Numbered from the stretch's first letter, positions 46,255 through 55,550 are shown. The stretch: 64,000 nucleotides of DNA from Hyphomicrobiales bacterium (GCA_900466575.1 UBMP01000017.1:1-64000), one strand, 5' to 3'. Notes: generated from the sequence alone by a model not told the origin. Numbers and translations: made by a program.

Positions 46255-47035
46255 GTCGTGGCTCCGGGTTTCGTTGTTTTGAATATGGTGATGGCTGGAG
46301 TTTGCTTCAGGAAGTTATTCTTCTCCGTCGCCAGCATCCAGGATCGACGCCAGCGTAAGCGATCGTCTTCATTAGATTTTGTCCTCAAAGTCTGTCAAAT
46401 CCGTCAGTGGCCTCGGCGTCTTTATCAACCGATATCCATAGACCGTGTCACACCATCATGGACCGCTCGGCCGGTGGTGAGAAGGAGCGACCCACCCGCT
46501 TCGCCAAATCTGTCTCGATCGCCGATGTGCCGGAAACTCGAGGCGCATCGCCAGCCGCGCCACCCTTGCGGCTTGCGATTCCATCGCCGCCAAAGGATCT
46601 GCGAGCGCCTGTCCAGCGAGTTCGATGCAACAAATGCATTATAAGCAGTCGCTAAAACTGTGTCGGCACTTTAGGATATAGTTAACCCTTATATTTTCTA
46701 ATCCAGGTTGTGCATCATCTTGTTGAGATGGTTTGTTCGCATGACGCGATCATTCATCACCTTCCAGATCTGAATCTTGGATAGCCGCTTCGTTTGGAAG
46801 TGGCGAGAGGCGACTACGTGCGTTTTCGTCATCGGCGAAGTGCGTCGACTGTCGTGGTCATGAAACGGACCTTGGGGGGAGCTCGCCACCTGGTTTGGTG
46901 CACGTGATTTCGCCCTGATGACGGGTGCGCGCCGTCGCGGACTACTGGCAAGTCCGTGATTTGAAGGCGGCAGTCGTCAACCCTCACGACTTGCCAGAGA
47001 TACCCATACAAGCAGTTTCTCATAGGGGAAAGAGA
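46255..47035. other. Long intergenic region ahead of the chemoreceptor gene
   Basis: No convincing gene lies in this 781-bp stretch. Short frames on both strands (for example minus 46698-46889, basic and low in complexity) lack ribosome sites and recognisable motifs. An AT-rich tract at about 46660-46710 is the most likely promoter area for the downstream receptor. The end of the gap (GGGGAAAGAGA, 47025-47035) is the receptor's ribosome site. Confidence 0.5.
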
Positions 47036-49366
47036 ATGTCCTTCTACACTGGATTGAAGAAGTCTTCCAAAACTCAGGTGGCTCTGGCTGAGATGAATCG
47101 TGTCTGCGCCGGCCTGTCAGGCGGAAACCTTGCGGAGCGCGCGAACCTCGACGTCGCGACCGGTGAAGCCCGAGAGATGCTGAAGGCCGTGAACGCTTTG
47201 CTGGACGCAGGCATGCAGCCGATGGTGAAGCTCAAGACCTCCCTGGCGCGCATGTCGGCCGAACACGACAAGGGCGACATCGACATCATCTTGCCGGCGG
47301 AAGAACTGAACGGCGATTTCGCAGTGATGGCCAACGACGTCAACACGATTGTCGGTAGCCATATCGCGGTGAAGAAGAAGGCGATGGCCTGCATCAAGGA
47401 ATTCAGCCATGGCAATTTCGACGCACCGCTTGACCAGTTTCCCGGCAAGAAGGCCTTCATCAATGAGACAATCGAGACGCTGCGGGCCAATCTGCGCGGC
47501 CTCATCGATGAAATGAACAAGATGTCCGCCGAGCACGACAAGGGCGACATCGATGTGTTCGTTCCGGTCGACCGCTTCAAGGGCAATTTCGGCGCCATGG
47601 CCAAGGGCATCAACGACATGGTTGCCGGCCATATCGCCGTCAAGAAAAAGGCCATGGCCTGCATCAAGGAACTGGGCGAAGGCAATTTCGAGGCGCCGCT
47701 GGAACAGTTTCCGGGCAAGAAGGCCTTCATCAACGAAACAATCGAGACGCTGCGGGCCAATCTGCGCGGCCTCATCGATGAAATGAACAAGATGTCCGCC
47801 GAGCACGACAGGGGCGACATCGACATCTTTGTTCCCGTCCAACGCTTCAAGGGCGATTTCGCTGTCATGGCCAAGGGCATCAACGACATGGTCGCCGGCC
47901 ATATCGCGGTGAAGAAGAAGGCCATGGCCTGCATCAAGGAACTGGGCGAAGGCAATTTCGAAGCGCCGCTGGAACAGTTTCCGGGCAAGAAGGCCTTCAT
48001 CAACGAAACAATCGAGACACTCCGTGGAAATCTGCGCGCGATTACCGCTGAACTGCAGCGCCTGATCGCCGCTTCCACGGCCGGGATGCTCTCCGAGCGA
48101 GGCGCTTCCGATCGTTTCGTCGGTGATTTCGCCAAGCTGGTTGCAGGGATCAACGGCATGCTGGACGCGATCATTCTTCCGATTTCGGAGGGCAACCGCG
48201 TGCTTCGTCAGGTGAGTGTCGGCGACCTGACGCAACGCGTGGAAATCGAATGCGAAGGCGATCACGAGCGCATGAAGAATGCGATCAACGGCCTGATAGA
48301 CAACTTGCGTGGCACCGCATCCATCGCCGACCAGATCGCCGGTGGCGACCTGACCGCCGAGCCCGAGCCGCTTTCCGAAAAGGATACGCTGGGCATTGCT
48401 CTTCTGTCGATGGTCGAGCGGCTTCGCGGTGTCGTCGCCGACGCCCTGACCGCCAGTGAGAACGTCTCCACGGGTTCGCAACAGCTCTCTTCCGGTTCCG
48501 AACAGCTTTCGCAAGGCGCCACCGAACAGGCTGCGTCGACCGAGGAAGCTGCCGCTTCGATGGAGCAGATGGCATCGAATATCAGGCAGAACGCTGACAA
48601 TGCCGCCCAGACCGAAAAGATCGCGCGCCAGTCGTCTAAAGACGCCGAAGCCTCTGGCGAGGCCGTCAACCGGGCGGTGGCCGCCATGCGCAAGATCGCC
48701 GAGAAGATCTCCATCGTCCAGGAAATCGCTCGCCAGACCGACCTTCTCGCCTTGAATGCCGCGGTGGAAGCGGCACGTGCAGGCGAGCACGGCCGAGGCT
48801 TTGCCGTCGTGGCCTCCGAAGTGCGCAAGCTGGCTGAACGCAGCCAGACTGCCGCCGCAGAAATCAGCGGCCTTTCGGGTGAAACCGTGAACGTTGCGAC
48901 GGAAGCGGGCGCTATGCTGACCCGTCTTGTGCCCGACATTCGCAAGACGGCGGAACTGGTCGCTGAAATCTCGGCTGCATGCCGCGAACAGGACATTGGT
49001 GCCGGCCAGATCAACGAAGCCATCCAGCAGCTCGACAAGGTGACCCAGCAAAACGCCGGCGCCGCCGAAGAGATGTCCGCAACCTCCGAAGAACTTGCCG
49101 CACAGGCCGACGAACTCCAGGCTTCAATGGCCTTCTTCAGGGTCGATAATACCGAATCGGGGAAATCGCGGGTGTTTGCTGAACAGTCCGCCAAGCCTCG
49201 GCCAAAGAACAACTCCGCCGGGCGGGCGACGGCCAGAGCCCACGCGCCTGCGCTCAATGCCGGACAGACGGTTGCAAGACAGCAAGCGCGTGTCAAAGGT
49301 CTGATGCTCGATATGACGATGGGAGGACCTGACTCCGATGATTCAGATTTCAAGGTGAGTGCCTGA
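47036..49366 (+). CDS. Soluble methyl-accepting chemotaxis protein with poly-HAMP repeats
   Basis: This 776-residue protein has no TM helix, so it is a cytoplasmic receptor. The N-terminal half is a chain of HAMP-like units. Three tandem 90-residue repeats begin at residues 73, 163 and 253 (each starting [11 protein letters not shown] or [11 protein letters not shown]), followed by a degenerate copy. The C-terminal half is a standard MCP signalling hairpin with tip [24 protein letters not shown] (near residue 566, quoted only as a guide), flanked by adaptation helices rich in E/Q and A. It couples to CheA/CheW. There is no CheR-tethering pentapeptide at the C-terminus. Confidence 0.92.
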   Translation: MSFYTGLKKSSKTQVALAEMNRVCAGLSGGNLAERANLDVATGEAREMLKAVNALLDAGMQPMVKLKTSLARMSAEHDKGDIDIILPAEELNGDFAVMANDVNTIVGSHIAVKKKAMACIKEFSHGNFDAPLDQFPGKKAFINETIETLRANLRGLIDEMNKMSAEHDKGDIDVFVPVDRFKGNFGAMAKGINDMVAGHIAVKKKAMACIKELGEGNFEAPLEQFPGKKAFINETIETLRANLRGLIDEMNKMSAEHDRGDIDIFVPVQRFKGDFAVMAKGINDMVAGHIAVKKKAMACIKELGEGNFEAPLEQFPGKKAFINETIETLRGNLRAITAELQRLIAASTAGMLSERGASDRFVGDFAKLVAGINGMLDAIILPISEGNRVLRQVSVGDLTQRVEIECEGDHERMKNAINGLIDNLRGTASIADQIAGGDLTAEPEPLSEKDTLGIALLSMVERLRGVVADALTASENVSTGSQQLSSGSEQLSQGATEQAASTEEAAASMEQMASNIRQNADNAAQTEKIARQSSKDAEASGEAVNRAVAAMRKIAEKISIVQEIARQTDLLALNAAVEAARAGEHGRGFAVVASEVRKLAERSQTAAAEISGLSGETVNVATEAGAMLTRLVPDIRKTAELVAEISAACREQDIGAGQINEAIQQLDKVTQQNAGAAEEMSATSEELAAQADELQASMAFFRVDNTESGKSRVFAEQSAKPRPKNNSAGRATARAHAPALNAGQTVARQQARVKGLMLDMTMGGPDSDDSDFKVSA
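47252..48061 (+). repeat. Three tandem 270-bp repeats inside the receptor gene
   Basis: Units start at 47252, 47522 and 47792. The second and third are almost identical for long stretches, and long blocks such as that encoding [20 protein letters not shown] differ by only a few silent changes. The first is clearly related but more diverged. This indicates recent duplication or ongoing gene conversion within the poly-HAMP region. Confidence 0.9.
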
Positions 49367-49431
49367 CCACATTTCCAGACGGGTCGATTAAAGGCCCGCT
49401 GGAACTCCGGCGCCGCAATAGCATCACCCAT

Positions 49432-49459
49432 GTCTGCCTCAATTTCCGTTGAGGCAGAC
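49432..49459. terminator. Perfect 10-bp hairpin after the chemoreceptor gene
   Basis: GTCTGCCTCA (49432-49441) and TGAGGCAGAC (49450-49459) form a perfect stem with an 8-nt loop, 65 bp after the receptor stop. It is followed by TGTCATTGG, not a T-run, so factor-independent termination is uncertain. It could be a 3' end stabiliser. Confidence 0.5.
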
Positions 49460-49572
49460 TGTCATTGGACGGAGCAGGGCCGGGAAACGGACAATGCCGC
49501 TGGTGCCAGGCGGGCACCGAAACGAACCCGCAGGGCTGTTCCTCACCTGCCTCTCCCTCCCTGTCACCGTCG

Positions 49573-49626
49573 TATTTACAATATAAATATTAGTCATTCA
49601 TCAAAGCAATTTTGTAAACGTTTTGA
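49573..49626. promoter_or_regulatory. AT-rich dyad and LacI-like operator ahead of the catabolic operon
   Basis: TATTTA (49573-49578) and TAAATA (49584-49589) form a dyad. Further on, TGTAAACGTTTTGA (49613-49626) closely matches the LacI-family operator pattern TGwAAnCGnTTnCA, with AAACGTTT (49616-49623) as its perfect core. It lies 110 bp before the first gene of the operon. No LacI gene is in the window. The rest of the 49367-49735 gap holds no gene. Confidence 0.45.
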
Positions 49627-49735
49627 TCTTCGTTAAGTCTGCTCACGGGAGGTTTGAGACGCGCGGCTTACCGGTCGCATCGTGTTGCGGTCTCCCGACG
49701 ACCAAGGCCATAGCGGCCGGCCCCGAGGAGACTCC

Positions 49736-50908
49736 ATGTTCAAGTATTTTCCCACCAACTACGTCTGGAACCTTTCCGTCGATCTTTCGATCGAGATGGG
49801 CGCGCGCATGGGGGAAATTGAAGAGATGTGTGCGCCGCTTCAGGAGGCTGCGAAGGCCCCTGACGCTGCCGGCACGCAGGCTTTCCGTCAGACCTGGATC
49901 GACATGGCAGACAAGCTGGTCGGCCTTGCAGACGAAGACGAAGCGCGTGGGCGAATGCTTTCCGCGGGCGACAAGCTGATCCGCGCATCCAATTACATGC
50001 TCACCGCCGAGCGCATGCTCGCCCACGGCTCTGAGGGCCGCGTGGCACTCTACCAGCGATTTCTCACGACCTTCGAAAAGGGACTGAAGCTCTCCGGCTC
50101 AACCTGTCGCCGTGTGGAAATTCCCTATGAAGGCAAGCATCTCTCGGCGCTTTACGTGCCCGCCGAAGGCGTCACCGGCCCGCAGCCGATCCTCGTTCAG
50201 GTGAACGGCCTCGACAGCACGAAGGAAATGAAATTCCTTGTCGGCCTGCCCGTCTGGCTCGCCAAGCGCGGCGTCGCATCGCTGATCGTCGATCAACCCG
50301 GCACCGGCGAAGCACTGCGCCTCCACGATTTGAAGGCGCGCTTCGACAGCGAGCACTGGGCAAGCCGCGTGGTCGACTGGCTCGAAACGCAGCCGAACGT
50401 GGACACGAAGCGGATCGGGATGGAGGGCGTATCGCTCGGCGGCTACTATTGTCCGCGCGCCGTCGCCTTCGAGCCGCGCTTTGCCTGCGGCGTCGTCTGG
50501 GGCGCCAACCACGACTGGCGCGATGTGCAGAAGAAGCGGCTTGCCAAGGAGGGCAATTTCCCGGTCCCGCATTACTGGAGCCACGTCATGTGGGTCTGGG
50601 GCGCGAAGGACATGGATGACTTCATGCGCATCGCCGAAAACGTCCATCTCGACGGCGTGCTCGACCGCATCAAGGTGCCCTTCCTCGTCACCCATGGCGA
50701 GAAGGACAGCCAGATCCCGCTGCAATGGGCGCATGCGACCTATGACCAGCTGGTCAACAGCCCGAAGCGCGAACTGAAGATCTTCGACCCCCGCACGGGC
50801 GGTGTCCAGCATTCGAGCTTCGACAATTCCGCCAATGCCGGCGCCTATATTGCAGACTGGGTTGCCGAAACGCTGCGCGGCCGCACCGCTGCAGGAGAAG
50901 CAGCATGA
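49736..50908 (+). CDS. Alpha/beta hydrolase, dihydroxypseudooxynicotine hydrolase-like family
   Basis: This 390-residue protein has an N-terminal helical cap domain (about residues 1-130) and an alpha/beta hydrolase core with nucleophile in GVSLGG, an acid in HGEKDSQIP and a histidine in GGVQHSSF. This architecture is shared with 2,6-dihydroxypseudooxynicotine hydrolase, a C-C bond hydrolase, and with FrsA-like esterases. ATG 49736 follows GAGGAG; the frame is open to 49682. The stop overlaps the next start by ATGA. Cleavage of a ring-fission product is likely, given the downstream dioxygenase. Confidence 0.8.
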   Translation: MFKYFPTNYVWNLSVDLSIEMGARMGEIEEMCAPLQEAAKAPDAAGTQAFRQTWIDMADKLVGLADEDEARGRMLSAGDKLIRASNYMLTAERMLAHGSEGRVALYQRFLTTFEKGLKLSGSTCRRVEIPYEGKHLSALYVPAEGVTGPQPILVQVNGLDSTKEMKFLVGLPVWLAKRGVASLIVDQPGTGEALRLHDLKARFDSEHWASRVVDWLETQPNVDTKRIGMEGVSLGGYYCPRAVAFEPRFACGVVWGANHDWRDVQKKRLAKEGNFPVPHYWSHVMWVWGAKDMDDFMRIAENVHLDGVLDRIKVPFLVTHGEKDSQIPLQWAHATYDQLVNSPKRELKIFDPRTGGVQHSSFDNSANAGAYIADWVAETLRGRTAAGEAA

Positions 50909-51573
50909 GCTTCAAGGTCCTGATGGCAGGTCGCCGCACACGCGGCCAGACACTTTCCGAACATCGCCACCACATGAAGTCCATCCATGGGAAGCTCGTG
51001 CTGGACTATATCGCCGCAGACCCCGAAAACGCCCCGCGCCGCTATGTCCAGAACCATGTCTTCGACGGCATCTTTCCGGGTGGAGAAGGCCAGCCGGAGC
51101 CCTTTGCGCTCGGCCTCGACTTCGTCACCGAGATCTGGGCGGAGGACCTGGCAGGGCTGAAGGCGGGCCGCGAGACGGAGTTCTACAAGACGCATCTCCT
51201 GCCCGACGAGCCGCGCATGGTCGACCCCGAGCGCGTTGTCGGCATTCCGGTCGACGAAAAGATCATCACGCAGCCTGATCGGGAGGCGCCAGGCCGCGTC
51301 AAGGTCTTCGTCTTCTGGCACGGCGCTCTGCCGGCCCTACCCCCGCTGCGTGATGCATTGGGGGCGAGCGCTTTGGCCGTCCTCGGCCAGAGCCGCTGCA
51401 CGCCTGCCGTGCCGCATCCGGTCAAGGGCGTCGACATTTTCCGGCTGCCCGACGAAGCGGCGGGGCTCGCCTTTGCGCAAGGCGCCCGCGACGCCATCCG
51501 CGAGCGCCTGCCGGCGGAAAACGGCAATTTCTCCATTGCCATCGCCCACGAATACGTTCTGAATGCCGGTTGA
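50905..51573 (+). CDS. EthD domain protein
   Basis: This 222-residue protein has two ferredoxin-like alpha/beta units of the EthD/dimeric barrel type. The first is clear (FKVLMAGRRTRGQTLSEHRHH, MKSIHGKLVLDY, FVTEIWAEDLAGL). The second, from about residue 130 (VKVFVFWHG), is more diverged. Dimeric barrel proteins in degradation operons often act on unstable aromatic or quinone intermediates. It is coupled by ATGA to the hydrolase. No specific reaction can be assigned. Confidence 0.75.
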   Translation: MSFKVLMAGRRTRGQTLSEHRHHMKSIHGKLVLDYIAADPENAPRRYVQNHVFDGIFPGGEGQPEPFALGLDFVTEIWAEDLAGLKAGRETEFYKTHLLPDEPRMVDPERVVGIPVDEKIITQPDREAPGRVKVFVFWHGALPALPPLRDALGASALAVLGQSRCTPAVPHPVKGVDIFRLPDEAAGLAFAQGARDAIRERLPAENGNFSIAIAHEYVLNAG

Positions 51574-51601
51574 ACCGGTGATGACTTCAAGGAATCCAGC
51601 C

Positions 51602-52546
51602 ATGAACATTATTGGTCCTGACTATCTCGTCTTCGGCGTCGACGACGTCGCGGCCTCCAGCGAATATCTCACCGCCTTCGGCCTCAAGCCTATCGACGTC
51701 ACGGACAAGGGCGGTCTGTTCGAGGCGCTGGACGGATCCGGCATCATCATCCGACACAAGTCGGACCCGAGCCTGCCGCCGCCGCTGCCGACCTCCAACA
51801 TGCTGCGCCAGCAGGTCTATGGGGTGCGCGCCAGCGAGGACCTCGATGCCATCGAAGCGGAACTGTCGAAGGATCGCCGGGTGACGCGCCTCGCAGACGG
51901 GTCCATCGAGACGAAGGACGACCACGGCTTCGAGTTGAAATTTCAGATCTCGAAGCGCCGGGAGCTCAATATGCCGGCCGAGAAGATCAATGCGCCGGGC
52001 GCACCTGCACAGCGCAGGCCGAACGAAATCGGCGTCTGGGAAGAAATGCCCGCCGCGCCGCGCGTGCTCAGCCACGTGGTGCTCTTCGTCCCGGATATCG
52101 ACGTCGCGACGAACTTCTATTGCGGTCGTCTCGGCTTCGTCATCACCGATGTCCTGTCTGGCGCGGGCCCGTTCCTGCGGCCCAAGGCCAATGACGATCA
52201 CCACACGCTCTTCTTCATCCGCACGCCGGAATACATGAAGGGCTGCGAGCATTTGGCCTTCCACATGGGCGGCCCGACGGAACTGATGGTCGCCGGCACC
52301 CGCTTCGTGAAGAAGGGCTACCAGAGCTTCTGGGGCCCCGGTCGCCACAAGTTCGGTTCGAACTGGTTCTGGTATTTCAACAGCCCGCTCGGCTGTCACT
52401 TCGAATATGACGCCGACATGGACAAGCACGACGACGAATGGATCGCGCGCGAAGCCCAGATGGGGCCGGAAGCCTCCCAGATCGTACTCTTCGAAATGCG
52501 CGAGAAATGGGCTCCCGGCGGCCCGCCGCCCGGCGCGAAGCCCTGA
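51602..52546 (+). CDS. VOC-family extradiol ring-cleaving dioxygenase (putative)
   Basis: This 314-residue protein has two VOC modules, as in type I extradiol dioxygenases. Candidate iron ligands in the second module are H158 (LSHVVLFV), H217 or H221 (CEHLAFHMGG) and E268 (CHFEYDAD), giving the two-His one-carboxylate set. ATG 51602 is 8 nt after AAGGA. It lies between an EthD gene and a Rieske/FAD hydroxylase pair. Ring cleavage of a hydroxylated aromatic is the natural reading, but the ring substrate is unknown. Confidence 0.8.
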   Translation: MNIIGPDYLVFGVDDVAASSEYLTAFGLKPIDVTDKGGLFEALDGSGIIIRHKSDPSLPPPLPTSNMLRQQVYGVRASEDLDAIEAELSKDRRVTRLADGSIETKDDHGFELKFQISKRRELNMPAEKINAPGAPAQRRPNEIGVWEEMPAAPRVLSHVVLFVPDIDVATNFYCGRLGFVITDVLSGAGPFLRPKANDDHHTLFFIRTPEYMKGCEHLAFHMGGPTELMVAGTRFVKKGYQSFWGPGRHKFGSNWFWYFNSPLGCHFEYDADMDKHDDEWIAREAQMGPEASQIVLFEMREKWAPGGPPPGAKP

Positions 52547-52564
52547 ATCGCGAAGGCTGGGCGC

Positions 52565-52930
52565 ATGGTCACCCCACAGCTGCTTTGCCGCGTCGAAGAT
52601 GTCGCCGAAGGCGAGGCGCGCGGCTTCGGCCCGCTTGAAGGCTACAGGCGCAAGATCGTCATCCTGCGCCGCAACGGTGCGCTTCATGCCTGGCTGGATG
52701 CGTGTCCGCACTATCCCGGCGGCACGCCCATGGCGTGGAAGACAAACGCCTATCTCAACGGCGAAAAGACACATCTCGCATGCCATTCGCATGGCGCGCT
52801 GTTCGACATGGAAAGCGGCGAATGCGTCCTGGGCCCCTGCCTTGGACAACAACTGACACGCATCGCGCTGGCGATCAGCGACGAAGGGGAGATCTTCGTC
52901 GCCGCAGCGCAGGAGGAGAAACGAGCATGA
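52565..52930 (+). CDS. Rieske [2Fe-2S] ferredoxin
   Basis: This 121-residue stand-alone Rieske protein has cluster ligands C47/H49 (ACPHY) and C73/H76 (ACHSHG). It is probably an electron carrier in the cytoplasm. Its stop overlaps the start of the FAD monooxygenase by ATGA, which is unusual because class A flavin hydroxylases normally need no ferredoxin. No ferredoxin reductase or Rieske oxygenase is present in the window. Confidence 0.87.
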   Translation: MVTPQLLCRVEDVAEGEARGFGPLEGYRRKIVILRRNGALHAWLDACPHYPGGTPMAWKTNAYLNGEKTHLACHSHGALFDMESGECVLGPCLGQQLTRIALAISDEGEIFVAAAQEEKRA

Positions 52931-54057
52931 ATTCAGGTATCAAAAAGGTTCTGGTCATCGGTGGCGGCTTTGCCGGCATGACAGCCGCCCTGCAGCTTTC
53001 GCGCGGCGGGTTTGCCGTGGATCTCGTCGAGATCGATCCGCAATGGCGATCCTACGGCGCGGGCATCAGCCTGCACGGTTCGACGCTTCGGGTTTTGAAA
53101 CAGCTCGGTCTGATCGAGCGTTTTCTGGACGTCGGCTATGCAACTGACGGCGTCGAAATGCGCGGGCCGGACGATAGCGTTGTCGTGACGCTGCCAACAC
53201 CGCGCGTGGCCGGTCCCGAGCTTCCGGGCGGCGGCGCGATCATGCGCCCGGCACTGGCTAAAATGCTGTCCGAAGCCGTGCGGGCTTCCACCACGAACAT
53301 CCGCCTCGGCCTGACCTTCACCGATCTCAGCCAGGATGCGGATGGCGTATCGGCGACCTTTTCGGACGGATCCCGGGGCCGTTACGATCTCGTCATCGGC
53401 GCCGACGGTCTCAACTCCGCCGTCCGGGCGAAGGTTTTCCCGAACGCCCCGAAGCCTCGCTTCATCGGCCAGTCGGTCTGGCGCGCGGTCCTGCCGAAAC
53501 CGGAGGGCATCGAGACGGTGACGATGTGGATGGGGCCGAAGCTGAAGGTCGGCATGAACCGCGTGACCAAGGACACTGTCTATCTGTTCCTGACCGAAGA
53601 CCGCGCGACAAACGACCATGTGGCGCCGGAAAGCTTCGTGGCAACGCTGCGCGCGCTGCTGGAGCGTTTCCCCTCTCCGATCATCCGCAAGATTGCGTCC
53701 GAACTTTCGGCCGAGCACCAGATCGTATACCGGCCGCTGGAACAGATGCTGCTGCCGCGCCCCTGGTACGCAAATCGCGTCGTTCTGATCGGCGATGCCG
53801 TTCACGCCACCACCCCGCATCTGGCCGCCGGCGCCTGCATCGGCATCGAAGACGCCATGGTACTTGCCGAGGAGCTGTCTGCCGGAGCCGACCTCACATC
53901 GGCGCTGAGCGCGTTCGAGGAGCGCCGCTATGAGCGCTGCCGGATGGTGGTCGAGAATTCCGGCCGGCTCGCCGATATCGAAATCGAAGGCGGCAACCGT
54001 GAGGAGCACGCCTCCATCATGCAGGTTTCCATGAAGACGCTGGCCGGAGCAATCTAA
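52927..54057 (+). CDS. FAD-dependent monooxygenase (class A aromatic hydroxylase type)
   Basis: This 376-residue protein has the FAD-binding motif GGGFAG (residues 12-17), the mid-region DG motif in LVIGADGLNSAVR, and the GD motif in LIGDAVHATTPHLAAGACIG. This set is diagnostic of class A NAD(P)H-dependent flavin hydroxylases that hydroxylate aromatic rings. The start overlaps the Rieske stop. It probably makes the dihydroxylated substrate for the VOC dioxygenase upstream. The frame open to 52702 overlaps the ferredoxin and is rejected. Confidence 0.88.
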   Translation: MNSGIKKVLVIGGGFAGMTAALQLSRGGFAVDLVEIDPQWRSYGAGISLHGSTLRVLKQLGLIERFLDVGYATDGVEMRGPDDSVVVTLPTPRVAGPELPGGGAIMRPALAKMLSEAVRASTTNIRLGLTFTDLSQDADGVSATFSDGSRGRYDLVIGADGLNSAVRAKVFPNAPKPRFIGQSVWRAVLPKPEGIETVTMWMGPKLKVGMNRVTKDTVYLFLTEDRATNDHVAPESFVATLRALLERFPSPIIRKIASELSAEHQIVYRPLEQMLLPRPWYANRVVLIGDAVHATTPHLAAGACIGIEDAMVLAEELSAGADLTSALSAFEERRYERCRMVVENSGRLADIEIEGGNREEHASIMQVSMKTLAGAI

Positions 54058-54149
54058 GCCGGCCTCAAACCAGCAATAACAAGCGCTTGCGCTGCGATTG
54101 AGGAGATCGCGCGCACCAAGAGAGCGCGTGAGAGAACAGGGGAGAGAGC

Positions 54150-55289
54150 ATGTCTGGACAGAAATTCGGCAAAGGGGCGGTCTTCGCCCTTGTCATTGCT
54201 CATTGCTCAGGGATGCTTGATCTCATCGCCCTGCCTGTCTGGGTGGGCGCGCTTGTCGAACGTTTTGGCTTCAGTCCGCAGCAGGCAGGCGGGCTTGCCA
54301 CGCTCTTTCTCCTCGGCGCGGTGGCGGCGAGCGCCATTGCAGCCCATCGGTTCAACCGGTTCAATCAACGCGTCGTCGCGGCGAGCGGCTTTGCGCTTGC
54401 CGCGCTGTCCTTCTTCCTGGCTTCTACCCAGACGGGCTTTGTGCCTCTGGCCGTGCTCCACCTGACAGCCGGCATCTCCGTCGGCGCGGCGCTATCCATG
54501 GTCCACGGCACAATGGGACATGCCAGCAATCCCCATCGCCTCTTCGCCACAGCCGGGCTCGCCATCGGCCTGCTCGGCATCATCCTTCTCGGCGCGATCC
54601 CGCAATTGCTGATCAGCCGTGGCGGACCGGCCATGTTCCAGGTATTTGGCGGCGTGATGACGGTTGCGGCCGTCTCCTGCGCGATCTTTTTCCGCAATCC
54701 CGTTTCTGCTGAAGCCGAGACCCTGCCCACCTTCGGCCGCGCCACATGGTTCACGATCTTTGGCATCAGCGTGATGACCTTCAATCAGTCGATGGTCTTC
54801 TCCTTCGTCGAGGTCATCGGCAAGTCACGCGGCTTCGACCCTTCCCATGTACTCGGCGTTCTGATCGCGCTCGGCATCGTCAATTTCGTTCTCCCTGCGC
54901 CGCTGGCAACCGTCCTGCAGAACCGCGTTCCGGCAACGATGGTGGTGCAGGTCGGTCCGGCAGTGCAGGCAGTGCTCGCACTCATCGTCACGGGTGCGAC
55001 GGCCTTCGTCTTCTGGGCGCCTGCCGCCGCGATCTTCGTTGCAGTTCAGATCTTCACCCACACCTTCGCCTTCGGCCTGCTCGCCAGGCTCGACCCGTCG
55101 GGACGCGCGGTTGCCGCCACCCCGGCAACGCTGATGATCGGCGCGGCGCTCGGTCCCATCGTCGGCGGCGCGCTCGGCGAAAATCTCGGTTTCAGCGCGC
55201 TCGGCATCGCCGCCGTCCTCGTCGCGACCATCTCCATCGGCTTCTTCACCAAGGCAAGAACGGCAGACCAATCCTTTCCCACCCCCTGA
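54150..55289 (+). CDS. MFS transporter, likely uptake for the catabolic operon
   Basis: This 379-residue protein has about 12 hydrophobic helices (for example GGLATLFLLGAVAASAIAAH and FATAGLAIGLLGIILLGAI) typical of the major facilitator superfamily. A purine-rich ribosome site (GGGGAGAG) precedes ATG 54150. It is 92 bp after the FAD hydroxylase and on the same strand. Import of the aromatic substrate is likely, although efflux cannot be excluded. Confidence 0.85.
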   Translation: MSGQKFGKGAVFALVIAHCSGMLDLIALPVWVGALVERFGFSPQQAGGLATLFLLGAVAASAIAAHRFNRFNQRVVAASGFALAALSFFLASTQTGFVPLAVLHLTAGISVGAALSMVHGTMGHASNPHRLFATAGLAIGLLGIILLGAIPQLLISRGGPAMFQVFGGVMTVAAVSCAIFFRNPVSAEAETLPTFGRATWFTIFGISVMTFNQSMVFSFVEVIGKSRGFDPSHVLGVLIALGIVNFVLPAPLATVLQNRVPATMVVQVGPAVQAVLALIVTGATAFVFWAPAAAIFVAVQIFTHTFAFGLLARLDPSGRAVAATPATLMIGAALGPIVGGALGENLGFSALGIAAVLVATISIGFFTKARTADQSFPTP

Positions 55290-55351
55290 CCTGTATCGTC
55301 ACCGGCGACCGCCGCCTGGGCGGCATGATCCACGGTCGGGTGTTTTGAAGC

Positions 55352-55550
55352 TCAATCGGCGCCGTAGTCGTATATTTCGGCGGCGCGCTCGGGCGTGAGG
55401 TAGCGGTCCTTGATGTCGCGGGCGATGTCATCGCGGCTGCGCTTTTCCGGCGGACCGAAGCCGCCGCCATTGTCCCTCGCCGCCGGGCGCATCGCTCAGC
55501 ATCGCCTGATCGACCCGCAGACCGGAGCGCGCTTCGGCAATTTCATGGTA
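55352..55550 (-). pseudogene. Decayed hydantoinase B (HyuB) C-terminal remnant
   Basis: In one minus frame, 55487 down to 55352 encodes a C-terminus typical of HyuB/oxoprolinase B: NGGGFGPPEKRSRDD, then ARDIKDRYLTPERAAEIYDYG and stop. In another minus frame, 55550 to 55467 encodes EARSGLRVDQ and SDAPGGEGQW, resembling the earlier PGGxGxW region of the same family. In an intact protein these are about 80 residues apart. Frame change plus missing middle means deletion and decay. It lies beyond the flavin reductase, on the same strand as the amidase operon. Confidence 0.5.

Noticed and set aside
46698-46889. 63-codon minus-strand frame in the gap before the chemoreceptor
   Set aside because: No ribosome site, no recognisable domain, and an unusual basic composition in an AT-rich promoter region.
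47252-48061. CRISPR array
   Set aside because: The repeats are 270 bp, contiguous, in-frame and encode protein.
47117-49051. 644-codon minus-strand frame through the chemoreceptor
   Set aside because: It is an antisense reading of the repeat-rich receptor. Its internal repeats merely mirror the receptor's.
49432-49459. Firm intrinsic terminator after the receptor gene
   Set aside because: The stem is perfect but no T-run follows, so it is listed only as a hairpin with moderate confidence.
49430-49636. 68-codon plus-strand frame before the catabolic operon
   Set aside because: It runs through the hairpin and the operator region and has no protein-like features.
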